A stretch of DNA of 18,150 bases from an uncultured bacterium (GCA_900554095.1 USGC01000016.1:1-18150), one strand, 5' to 3'; positions 8,104-14,209 are shown, counted from the stretch's first letter. The notes: generated by a model not told the origin, from the letters alone. Program-made: numbers and translations.

Positions 8104-8280
8104 CGGGAGTTTACAACTGCAATACAACAGCATGATGCCTTTGGCAAAATGCTTGGACATAACATCATCTCCCGGTCATAGAACCGGAAGAAGTGTTTTT
8201 GATTTCGGTCTGTCTTCTAACGCACCAGACCGTGTATTGAGAGGTTGTAAAGCCCCAGTTTTCAAAAAAAGAAAACCGAA
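8070..8280 (-). ncRNA. Candidate structured small RNA, about 205 nt
   Basis: The 456 bases between the divergent genes at 7991 and 8457 hold no convincing gene (the plus-strand ORF at 8042 has no ribosome binding site). On the minus strand a TTGACA/TAAATT promoter points into a dense series of hairpins. In order they are GTTTTC/GAAAAC (8276-8258), CGGTCTG/CAGACCG (8232-8206), CCGGT/ACCGG (8187-8172), then CCGGGAG/CTCCCGG (8175-8103) stacked on ATGATG/CATCAT (8168-8132), and a final terminator GTCGCCA/TGGCGAC plus T-run. CCGG at 8172-8175 can pair either upstream or downstream, so two folds compete. An 11-bp inverted repeat (8199-8209 with 8275-8285) spans the start. No known family is recognised; a satellite-phage-type immunity RNA is one possibility. 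Confidence 0.45.
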
Positions 8281-8283
8281 ATC

Positions 8284-8311
8284 AATTTATCATTACGGCG
8301 AAAAATGTCAA
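8284..8311 (-). promoter_or_regulatory. Promoter of the candidate small RNA
   Basis: On the minus strand TTGACA (8311-8306) and TAAATT (8289-8284) are 16 bases apart. The -35 is a perfect sigma-70 match and the -10 matches at four of six positions. Transcription would start near 8277, exactly where the hairpins begin. The outer arm of an 11-bp inverted repeat (8275-8285) overlaps the -10, which could allow control by a bound protein. Confidence 0.5.
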
Positions 8312-8456
8312 ATTTTAACTGATTATAAATTTCCAATTTTATACTAAGTCCTTATTTTCTGCCTGTTCCAGACAGACAATCGTTGACCTTTTATTTTTTC
8401 TGAGGACGATAGAATGAGTTATAAGCGTTTTATACTCGGTTGAAAGGATGAAAAAT

Positions 8457-9056
8457 ATGGGAATCGGGAAACAGGCTAAAATTTTGACGGATAAACAGCA
8501 AAACCTCGTTTTAAACCATCTCGAAAAATCTCGCTATCCGCTGCGAAATAAAGTGATTTTTATGCTCAGTTTTAAGGCAGGACTACGAGCAAAGGAGATT
8601 TCAGGGATTACCTGGTCAATGGTTTGCAATTCGGAATCTGAAATAGGACAGGAGATAACCCTTGAAAATAAGGTTTCTAAAGGCAAATATTCCGGACGAG
8701 TGGTGCCAATGCATAAAGATTTACGAATCTTGCTTGTTGAATTGTTAAAGCAACGGAAACGAACCGAGGGATTTAATTTAGCCGGGAATATTGTTTTTAG
8801 TGAGCGGGGATGCAAAATCAGCCCGCAAGCGGTTGTAAATTTCTTTTGCAATTTGTACAAAGATATCGGATTCGAAGGATGTTCTTCTCATTCTGGACGA
8901 AGAACTTTTATTACCAATGCCGCAAAAAATATCTCATTTGTCGGGGGAACATTAAACGATGTCAAAATGCTTGCAGGGCATTCCAACCTGCAAACGACCA
9001 GCCGATATATTGAATACAACGCCGAGGCTCATAAAAGAGTTATGGAGTTGATTTAA
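8457..9056 (+). CDS. Minimal tyrosine recombinase (phage integrase family, catalytic domain only), 199 aa
   Basis: The ATG at 8457 has AAAGG nine bases upstream; the earlier ATG at 8448 directly abuts that site, so the later start is better. Counting from 8448, the active-site residues are in order: Arg47 (KAGLRAKEI), Lys78 in the beta-hairpin (VSKGKYSGR), His148 and Arg151 (HSGRRTF), His178 (AGHSN) and the nucleophile Tyr187 (TSRYIE). All six are present, so the enzyme looks active. At about 200 residues it lacks the N-terminal core-binding domain of normal integrases. Short recombinases of this style occur in Alphaproteobacteria as stand-alone genes. It lies in the middle of the island, divergent from the candidate RNA, and may mark a second, nested element. 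Confidence 0.88.
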   Translation: MGIGKQAKILTDKQQNLVLNHLEKSRYPLRNKVIFMLSFKAGLRAKEISGITWSMVCNSESEIGQEITLENKVSKGKYSGRVVPMHKDLRILLVELLKQRKRTEGFNLAGNIVFSERGCKISPQAVVNFFCNLYKDIGFEGCSSHSGRRTFITNAAKNISFVGGTLNDVKMLAGHSNLQTTSRYIEYNAEAHKRVMELI

Positions 9057-9118
9057 TATTAAGGCTACAAATTACTCAATGTAATAAAATTAGTAAAAAA
9101 TTTTAGGATATTAGTTAA

Positions 9119-9982
9119 TTATGCAATTTTTTTAATAAATAACGGATTCATGTTTTCATCCATCTGAAGCTTCTCACTTCCAAACATGACCTCGGCTCCC
9201 TCATGTTTTGGACCTGCAGAATACCATAATGGATATTCTATAATTTTCTCTCCTGCATAGATATCCTTTATTTCCTGTTGATTATCATAAGATACGAGCC
9301 ATAGATACTCAAGCTTACTTAAAGCAACCCGTAAATTGACATGATCTTCATGTTTAAAAAAATTCATGTACAATTTACTACCTTTGTCATAGTACGGTGG
9401 ATCTAAATAAATCAGTGTATTTTTCTTATCTAATACAGAAACAGTAGTATTTAAAAATTCAATAGCATCAAGATTAGTTAAATGAATATGGGTTTTCTTT
9501 TTCGCTATTTCAGTAATTCGGCTAATTAAATCAGACCGATTAAATCTGACATCCATTTTCCATTTACCACTTTGGGACAGTCCGCCTATAAGGCCAGCCA
9601 TTATAATACCTGAACGGTTAACTCGATTCAGATAAAATGTGGAAAATCCCAAATCAAAACTACTTGCATTTTCTTTATTAAACTGAAATGTTCTTTGCCT
9701 TTTCCATTCTTCAACGGTAAGCTCAATAGAAGCAACTTTTTTAATAAACTCATCTGTATGCTCCAAGATTGAATACCAAAATGCGTATATGGAGCGATCC
9801 TTATCATTGATATAAATATCATCAACTACACTGTCAAACAAAAGGTTTAATGCGACTCCTGCCCCGCCAGCAAAAGGCTCAACATAATTACCATTAACTA
9901 TGTTGTTATCTCTTATCAGCTTAGCAACAAAATTTGACACTCTGCTTTTGCCGCCAGGATATCTAAGTGGGCTTCTGTTCAT
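9119..9982 (-). CDS. D12-class (Dam-type) DNA adenine N6-methyltransferase
   Basis: The enzyme would transfer a methyl group from S-adenosylmethionine to adenine N6 in DNA. Key motifs are SPLRYPGGKSR at the N-terminus, the AdoMet-binding YVEPFAGGAGVAL (33-45, FxGxG type), INDKD (58-62), FYLNRVNRSG (116-125) and the catalytic DPPY (194-197). At 287 aa it has the usual length of this class. It begins nine bases after the stop of the ATPase gene, so both form one transcript, read ATPase first. Recognition could be GATC as in Dam, but the specificity cannot be read from the sequence. In this pairing it may mark self-DNA while the ATPase acts on unmarked DNA, which is inference. Confidence 0.9.
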   Translation of the reverse strand: MNRSPLRYPGGKSRVSNFVAKLIRDNNIVNGNYVEPFAGGAGVALNLLFDSVVDDIYINDKDRSIYAFWYSILEHTDEFIKKVASIELTVEEWKRQRTFQFNKENASSFDLGFSTFYLNRVNRSGIIMAGLIGGLSQSGKWKMDVRFNRSDLISRITEIAKKKTHIHLTNLDAIEFLNTTVSVLDKKNTLIYLDPPYYDKGSKLYMNFFKHEDHVNLRVALSKLEYLWLVSYDNQQEIKDIYAGEKIIEYPLWYSAGPKHEGAEVMFGSEKLQMDENMNPLFIKKIA

Positions 9983-9991
9983 TTGATCTTT

Positions 9992-11695
9992 CTATATACC
10001 AATCATCGGCACACCTTGCCTTTTGTTAATCTCATTTATCCTTGTAACAAATTGAGTTTTAAATTCCTCACTGTCTAAAGAATTCTGACAATAGTAAGTA
10101 ACATATTTTTTGAACTCTTTCAAATCTTTTTTAGCCCAATTTTTACAGTGAGTTATACTTACTACTTTTTCATTAGAAATATCATCAAGAGATAAAGATT
10201 TAACCCCTGCATCTTTTATATCAGCTAGAAAACTTTCTTTCTCTTTATCAAAATACCGAAAAAAATTATCCCCATTAGGCAAGCTAACGATATAGTATAT
10301 AATTCGCCGTTCTATTGCAAGATTATCTGGATCAGGAAGTCGTAAATATAAGTCTTTATTTTTAATTTTTCTTAGACAATTATTATCAACATCTGGATCA
10401 AATACGGCAAAAGAATTATGCATAAGTAGCGAAAAATTTTGGCATAATTTAGCTAAAGAACTATATTCTGTTCCGTTGTTTCGTTCATCTTCATCAAGAT
10501 TAGTATGAAAACTGACGGCAGAAAGAATTGCCCGCTCTCTTATAATTTTTCGAATGAAGTCAACAGCAATATCGTCTTCACAAAATACATTTACTTTTCT
10601 TGCCTCAACAACTTCTTCTGGCTTTTTAAAAGTTAATTCTTTATATGCAACACAATATTCCGCATTTTTTAGTATTGGGTAATTTTTATCACCATTATCT
10701 TGTGCTTTACTGATAAAATTAACAATTATACGTTCTGCATCCATATTAGCCTTTTGTTCGAAATATAAATATTGCATTAAATACAAAGAATGCGTCGTAA
10801 TTACAACTTGAACGTTATACTTTTGAGACCAACTATATAAATACTTGAACAATCTAACTTGAGCAACAGGATGTAAACTACTTTCAAATTCATCAATACA
10901 AAAAATACCATCTCCGGCATTTTGATTGGTTTTATCAAAAGCTCTTTGGAATCCTAGCATACGATTAAATAGAGCTCCTAAATTGTCTTCCCCTGATGAA
11001 ATTGTATTAAAATCATATTTAGCCTTCTTGCCACAAGGCCCATAAGTATTCTTACGAACATGATCTGTAACTGGCTCAAACTCAGAATACTCTGTACTGG
11101 GGAAAACGTTTTCATAAAAATCTTTTTGTTGAGCAATCTCTTCTTTGGATAATTGTAATTGAGGTTCAACTTCTGATTTAGCATGTGTATGAATTATTGG
11201 AACTAAACGACTTAAATTAAGGAAAGACGTACTGTAATAGAAGTTTCCATCTCCTTCTTCATGACCTGATACAACAACCCTATGACGACCTCCTTTTTTA
11301 TCGACATAAATTTCAACATTTTCCTTTATTTTTTCCCCTTTATCTGAAAACAAAGAGATAGAATATTTATATTTTTCTTCATCATATTGAGTTGAAAGTC
11401 TAAAAACATCTTTAATGCTTGTTTTTAACGACCTGCCAAAAGCATCTTTAGCATGACTGGTAAAAGGATGTGCTATTAGCCCCATGAGAGAAGTTTTCAT
11501 AGTACCATTTCGACCAACTAATACCGTTATATTGCTTCCCAGCTTTATCTTTCGATTTTTAAAACTCCGAAAGTTATTGATCTCTATTTCTTCTACTTTA
11601 GCAATTACAATATCCTTATTGCTTGCATATCCATATTCATGACGGTCATTCCATTCAGACAATGGGAGATCTTTTTCAGAATTATCATTTTCCAT
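9992..11695 (-). CDS. ABC-type AAA ATPase with TOPRIM-like C-terminal half (OLD-like), 567 aa
   Basis: The N-terminal half is an SMC/RecF-type ATPase: INNFRSF (39-45), an atypical Walker A GRNGTMKT (61-68, Met instead of Gly before the lysine), signature ISSGED (232-237), Walker B and D-loop IFCIDEFESSLHP (264-276) and switch His302 (VITTHS). The C-terminal half has features of a TOPRIM nuclease: VNVFCEDD with Glu373 and FDPDVD (432-437). OLD-family enzymes such as those of Gabija combine the same two domains. The partner here is an adenine methyltransferase, nine bases downstream. A role in defence or modification-dependent DNA cleavage is the natural guess. TOPRIM assignment is by motif order only. 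No strong Shine-Dalgarno site precedes the ATG. Confidence 0.85.
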   Translation of the reverse strand: MENDNSEKDLPLSEWNDRHEYGYASNKDIVIAKVEEIEINNFRSFKNRKIKLGSNITVLVGRNGTMKTSLMGLIAHPFTSHAKDAFGRSLKTSIKDVFRLSTQYDEEKYKYSISLFSDKGEKIKENVEIYVDKKGGRHRVVVSGHEEGDGNFYYSTSFLNLSRLVPIIHTHAKSEVEPQLQLSKEEIAQQKDFYENVFPSTEYSEFEPVTDHVRKNTYGPCGKKAKYDFNTISSGEDNLGALFNRMLGFQRAFDKTNQNAGDGIFCIDEFESSLHPVAQVRLFKYLYSWSQKYNVQVVITTHSLYLMQYLYFEQKANMDAERIIVNFISKAQDNGDKNYPILKNAEYCVAYKELTFKKPEEVVEARKVNVFCEDDIAVDFIRKIIRERAILSAVSFHTNLDEDERNNGTEYSSLAKLCQNFSLLMHNSFAVFDPDVDNNCLRKIKNKDLYLRLPDPDNLAIERRIIYYIVSLPNGDNFFRYFDKEKESFLADIKDAGVKSLSLDDISNEKVVSITHCKNWAKKDLKEFKKYVTYYCQNSLDSEEFKTQFVTRINEINKRQGVPMIGI

Positions 11696-11732
11696 AACGC
11701 AGCCTATTCAGAAATTTTATACTATGCTGAAA

Positions 11733-11787
11733 TTTATACTAAATCGTTTACATTGTAAATACCCTCTAAAGACATTTACAATGTTTG
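11733..11787 (-). promoter_or_regulatory. Promoter and operator-like palindromes of the ATPase/methyltransferase operon
   Basis: TTTACATTGTAAA at 11747-11759 is a perfect 13-base palindrome around one central base. A related half-conserved copy, TTTACAATGTTTG, lies at 11775-11787, centres 28 bases apart. On the minus strand TTTACA (11759-11754) could be a -35 for TATAAA (11738-11733), with a short 15-base spacer. A repressor on the palindrome would block this promoter. No regulator gene adjoins, so the WYL protein or an unlinked factor would have to act. Confidence 0.45.
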
Positions 11788-11974
11788 AATTGTGGATAAG
11801 AATATTTTACAACCTATTAATCTGAATACATCCTCATGTGAAGCAAATTTATCAATAAAGACACTATTTGACAAGCCATTTCCGGTGTCGAGAATTGTTT
11901 GCAATGCTTGAAATCTCTTGCAAATCAGCCATATCATTTTTTCGAATATCGTCCAGAGTTGACAGCCACAGTTC

Positions 11975-12004
11975 AAAAATCGTCAGAAATGGCGATTTTT
12001 TCTT
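11975..12004. terminator. Hairpin terminator, usable in both directions
   Basis: AAAAATCG (11975-11982) pairs with CGATTTTT (11993-12000) across a ten-base loop and is followed by TCTTT. The minus-strand reading also ends in a T run. On the minus strand it would close any transcript from the structured region before the ATPase promoter. Confidence 0.6.
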
Positions 12005-12024
12005 TATAAATCAACAACTTAACC

Positions 12025-12083
12025 GAGTCCGAAAATTTATATCATTACAGGCTTAAATATGAATCATCTTCGGACTCCTTTTT
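12025..12083 (+). terminator. Hairpin with long loop followed by T-run
   Basis: GAGTCCGAA (12025-12033) pairs perfectly with TTCGGACTC (12069-12077) across 35 bases, followed by CTTTTTATT. On the plus strand this has the look of a terminator. On the minus strand the right arm lies inside the 34-codon ORF and the left arm just past its stop, so it could affect that ORF's mRNA. Confidence 0.45.
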
Positions 12084-12149
12084 ATTACTTTCCTTATTTT
12101 TCAATAACTTAACCAAAGGCATTCTTTCATAGCCTTTTGGGATTATCAT
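12045..12149 (-). CDS. Possible small protein, 34 aa
   Basis: The ATG at 12149 opens a frame that ends in TAA at 12045-12047. The product has a hydrophobic and basic first half (MIIPKGYERMPLVKLLKNK) and a charged second half rich in Lys, Glu, Asp and Ser. It lies directly after the folded domain on the same strand and before a terminator, so it may be the product of a leader-type transcript. An internal ATG nine codons later is an alternative start. The Shine-Dalgarno site is poor. No family is recognised and it may be noise. Confidence 0.25.
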   Translation of the reverse strand: MIIPKGYERMPLVKLLKNKESNKKESEDDSYLSL

Positions 12150-12168
12150 TTATCCAAAGCCGGATTTG

Positions 12169-12373
12169 AAGCCTGCCTAAAATAAAAATTTTTGACGTTA
12201 CCGACGATTTATTTTGGCTCCGACGGCTAGCCCCAGAGGTTACAGCATACGGCTCTGGCCTGCTGGTTGTCGCAACTGTACTCTCCGGTCGGGATATGCC
12301 TATCCTCTGCCCCACATCGGCTAAGCTTAAAAATGATTAGTCAAAATTGAAGGAGCCCTTTACGTGCAGGCTT
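12169..12373. other. Candidate structured RNA or recombination-site domain closed by an 8-bp inverted repeat
   Basis: AAGCCTGC (12169-12176) and GCAGGCTT (12366-12373) are perfect complements 189 bases apart; the pairing extends to 11 of 12 bases. The enclosed DNA is more GC-rich than its surroundings and folds further: CCGAC/GTCGG around 12220-12291 encloses CCAGAG/CTCTGG (12233-12258) and GTTG/CAAC (12266-12276), followed by GGATA/TATCC (about 12292-12306). No riboswitch, tmRNA, RNase P or intron signature is recognised. The minus strand is favoured because a small ORF and a terminator follow in that direction, but strand is not certain. Confidence 0.35.
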
Positions 12374-12406
12374 AAAATAGATGTATGCGTTTTTAGTAGA
12401 CATTTT

Positions 12407-12477
12407 AACTTCTTTTCCTAAATACCGAGAAGTTGTAAACTTAATTTATAACTTCTTTTCTCATTTACTGGGAAGTT
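12407..12477. repeat. Two tandem 28-bp imperfect palindromes
   Basis: Unit 1 (12407-12434) and unit 2 (12450-12477) both begin AACTTCTTTTC and end in GAAGTT; they are identical at 22 of 28 positions. Each folds on itself through AACTTC/GAAGTT. Start-to-start distance is 43 bases, close to four helical turns, which would place bound protein on one face of the DNA. They could be recombinase arm sites, operators or iterons. Confidence 0.5.
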
Positions 12478-12490
12478 AGTTATACGGATA

Positions 12491-12528
12491 CAAAAAAAGG
12501 TCTGCGTTTCTAATCTCGCAAACCTTTT
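12491..12528 (-). terminator. Hairpin terminator, best read on the minus strand
   Basis: AAAAGGTCTGCG (12495-12506) pairs with CGCAAACCTTTT (12517-12528) with one mismatch and a ten-base loop. On the minus strand seven T follow; on the plus strand only TTTTAA. No intact minus-strand gene lies upstream of it now, so it may be a leftover of deleted DNA. Confidence 0.6.
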
Positions 12529-12579
12529 AAATCATATTGTTAATAAAATACTGGTAAATATCATCAAGAAAATATTTAA

Positions 12580-13020
12580 TTGGGAACTTGGGATTATCTT
12601 GATGAAATTCTATTCCTAACTGACTTATATGTATCTGGTAAAATCAAAGAAGCCATATACAACCGTCAAATAAATGCTATTGCTGATGAAAAAACACGAT
12701 TGGAAGAATCTATTGCAAAATATAAAGAAATTACAAAAGACATTAAAACTACTGTTGACAATTTGCTTGATATTGCCGGTAATTTATCAGACATCATGCA
12801 CAATGCGTCACCTAATAAACAAAACAAACTTCTAAAACTGCTTATAAAAGACTGCACATTACATGATAAAAAGTTGAAATATACAGTCAGAGCGCCTTTT
12901 GATAAATTTATAAAATGCAACAAACTGATATGTCTGCATTGCACAGTCTGTCATCGAAACAGCATTATGATACAGAGGGAATATTTCAAATCTATAAAAA
13001 AATTGACAAAAAGACTCTAA
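12580..13020 (+). pseudogene. 3' remnant of a second serine recombinase
   Basis: The frame is open from just after a TAA at 12577 to TAA at 13018-13020, about 146 codons, with no credible start or ribosome binding site. The sequence is the coiled-coil and C-terminal end of a large serine recombinase: VSGKIKEAIYNRQ, a long helical stretch with EKTRLEESIAKYKE, then NKQNKLLKLLIKDCTLHDKK and YTVRAPFDKF, matching the usual end in which a KR-LL-LF helix is followed by a strand pair and RPPF. Catalytic, recombinase and zinc-ribbon parts are missing. It is clearly different from the intact copy at the left end, so it comes from another element. It marks the right end of the island. Confidence 0.7.
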
Positions 13021-13033
13021 AAATATTGCGTCT

Positions 13034-13063
13034 TTGATGAAAATTTGTTATTTTTATTATATA
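13034..13063 (+). promoter_or_regulatory. Probable promoter of the lysozyme gene
   Basis: TTGATG (13034-13039) and TATATA (13058-13063) are 18 bases apart, upstream of the start at 13094. The -35 matches at four of six positions. It lies just past the recombinase remnant. Confidence 0.4.
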
Positions 13064-13093
13064 TATTCAAGCAGGTAAGGTTGGAGATTGGCG

Positions 13094-14167
13094 ATGAGTT
13101 TGAAAACAAAAGCAGCGATTGCGTTAAGTGTTATGTCTTCATGGTTCGGGACATCCGCAGCGCAAAACAGCGGCGAGCCGGAAAAACCGGACAGCGTCAA
13201 ACGTTCCGAGCTGATTGCCAAACCGGCTGCCGACAAAGCGGCAAAAACCTTTACCGAATTTCATTCCGTTCAGGAAAATCCGGACAGCATTCAACCGGAA
13301 AGCATTGCGGAAATTCCGGATAGTGTTCAGGCGAGGATTGAACAAGAGCGCAAAGCGTTTCAAGACAGCATCATTTTGGAAAAGAAGCATGCCAATTTAA
13401 AAGCTTCCGAGAAGCTTATGCTTTATGTTATTGCCCATTTTGAAGGAATGAAAAGCCGGGCCTATTATGACAAAGCCGCCAAAATCTGGACAATTAACCT
13501 CGGCAACACCATTCGACCGGACGGCAAGCCGGTGAGACCGGGCGATTGCATCCGTACGGAAGAGCAGGCTTTGGAATATGTAAGCGCCCACATTGACAAC
13601 AAGATGTCGGAAGATATGGTCAAATACCTGCCGCTGGACCAGATGACACAAGCCGAAATCGCCATTATGGGAAGTTTGTTCTACAATTGCGGCACCGGTA
13701 TTTTGCACGACAGGAAAGGCAATCCCAAACAATTTGCCCTGACGGCATCCGAATATTTTACGACACGCGGCGACAGCATCAGCAAAGAATTTGACAAGGC
13801 GTTTATGAATTACTGCCATGTAAAAGGTTCCGTCAACAAAGTGCTGCAGGAACGGCGCAAGAATGAACTGACTTTTCTGCACGGGGAAGTGCAGATTACG
13901 GTTGATGAGCAAACCAATATCGACGAGAATATCGTTAATTTGAAAAATGCCACGCTTGGCAGTTTGTACGGCTGCCGCGGAGACCCGGAAACAATTATGG
14001 AACGTTTCAGCGAAGAATCGCGCTATCATTGTCCGACAGATTCTCTGAAAGTCGCAATTGACCGAGAACTGGCTCAAAAGACTTATGTTAAGCGGGCCCG
14101 GCCGACACCTCGTCCGAAAACGACCGCTCAAAAAAGGCCTTCCTCCCGGAGCCGCGGCGGCAGATAA
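13094..14167 (+). CDS. Secreted GH24-type lysozyme (T4/P22-like muramidase), 357 aa
   Basis: The ATG at 13094 has GGAG seven bases upstream; a TTG two codons earlier is less likely. An N-terminal signal peptide is present (KTKAAIALSV core, cleavage after SAA near residue 23). A disordered, charged linker with repeated PDS motifs spans about 25-100. The catalytic domain starts near 105: HFEGMKSRAYYD (Glu117, Asp126) and WTINLG (Thr133) give the E-D-T triad of glycoside hydrolase family 24, with FYNCGTG (196-202) in the place of the family's second core motif. The enzyme cleaves peptidoglycan between MurNAc and GlcNAc. A C-terminal extension ends in a basic, proline- and arginine-rich tail. The signal peptide and long flanks suggest a periplasmic or exported cell-wall enzyme, not a phage endolysin. 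Confidence 0.85.
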   Translation: MSLKTKAAIALSVMSSWFGTSAAQNSGEPEKPDSVKRSELIAKPAADKAAKTFTEFHSVQENPDSIQPESIAEIPDSVQARIEQERKAFQDSIILEKKHANLKASEKLMLYVIAHFEGMKSRAYYDKAAKIWTINLGNTIRPDGKPVRPGDCIRTEEQALEYVSAHIDNKMSEDMVKYLPLDQMTQAEIAIMGSLFYNCGTGILHDRKGNPKQFALTASEYFTTRGDSISKEFDKAFMNYCHVKGSVNKVLQERRKNELTFLHGEVQITVDEQTNIDENIVNLKNATLGSLYGCRGDPETIMERFSEESRYHCPTDSLKVAIDRELAQKTYVKRARPTPRPKTTAQKRPSSRSRGGR

Positions 14168-14174
14168 TATTACA

Positions 14175-14200
14175 AACCCCGGAAAATACTGGGGTTATTT
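14175..14200 (+). terminator. Terminator after the lysozyme gene
   Basis: AACCCC (14175-14180) pairs with GGGGTT (14191-14196), followed by ATTTTC, seven bases after the stop codon. Confidence 0.6.
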
Positions 14201-14209
14201 TCATCCACA

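Larger units (their letters stand above)
11696..12579. other. Gene-poor, structure-rich region of about 880 bases
   Basis: No long gene is supported here. Apart from the operator palindromes, the region holds a terminator (11975-12004), a long-loop hairpin (12025-12083), a 34-codon minus-strand ORF, a folded domain closed by an 8-bp inverted repeat (12169-12373), two tandem 28-bp palindromes (12407-12477) and another terminator (12491-12528). TCAACAACTTAACC (12011-12024) and TCAATAACTTAACC (12101-12114) form a 13-of-14 direct repeat 90 bases apart, bracketing the hairpin. Between 11790 and 11970 I see no clear element, only short ORFs without ribosome binding sites. Confidence 0.6.
56..13030. 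mobile_element. Integrated genomic island next to tRNA-Gln, with recombinase sequences at both ends
   Basis: From the tRNA-Gln to about 13030 the DNA is AT-rich and carries typical accessory genes: an intact serine recombinase abutting the tRNA, a replication-initiator-like gene, a tyrosine recombinase, a methyltransferase with an ATPase, a WYL regulator and many unknowns. To the right of it, codon use becomes more GC-rich and the genes look chromosomal (lysozyme, cstA). The right edge is placed just after a truncated serine recombinase ending at 13020. I found no repeat of the tRNA 3' end at the right side. Serine integrases need only a very short shared core, so the exact ends are not fixed. 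No relaxase or conjugation gene is visible. Confidence 0.7.

Noticed and set aside
8206..8232. Integron attC-like look (GCGTTAGA next to an inverted repeat)
   Set aside because: Only about eight bases resemble an attC right box; the matching left box and the cassette layout are missing, and the recombinase lacks integron-specific features.
8070..8280. Retron msr-msd RNA
   Set aside because: No reverse transcriptase is encoded anywhere in the window.
8042..8347. Plus-strand ORF of 101 codons over the small-RNA locus
   Set aside because: It has no ribosome binding site, odd composition, and runs antisense through all hairpins and the terminator. The structural reading explains the sequence better.
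11964..11971. Possible right attachment site sharing CAGCCAC with the tRNA 3' end
   Set aside because: Seven bases are too few to stand out by chance, and the position lies inside the island, left of the recombinase remnant.
12127..12315. Minus-strand ORF of 62 codons rich in Ser, Arg, Pro and Thr
   Set aside because: It has no ribosome binding site, and its composition is what a structured non-coding stretch gives when translated. It coincides with the folded domain.
12169..12373. tmRNA, RNase P RNA or group II intron domain
   Set aside because: There is no tRNA-like end or AANDN-type tag, no RNase P core sequence, and no domain V with GAAA loop. A GAGCCGTATGC match to domain V is not followed by its pairing strand.
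13397..14131. Minus-strand ORF of 244 codons opposite the lysozyme
   Set aside because: The lysozyme frame has a signal peptide, ribosome binding site and active-site residues; the antisense frame has none.
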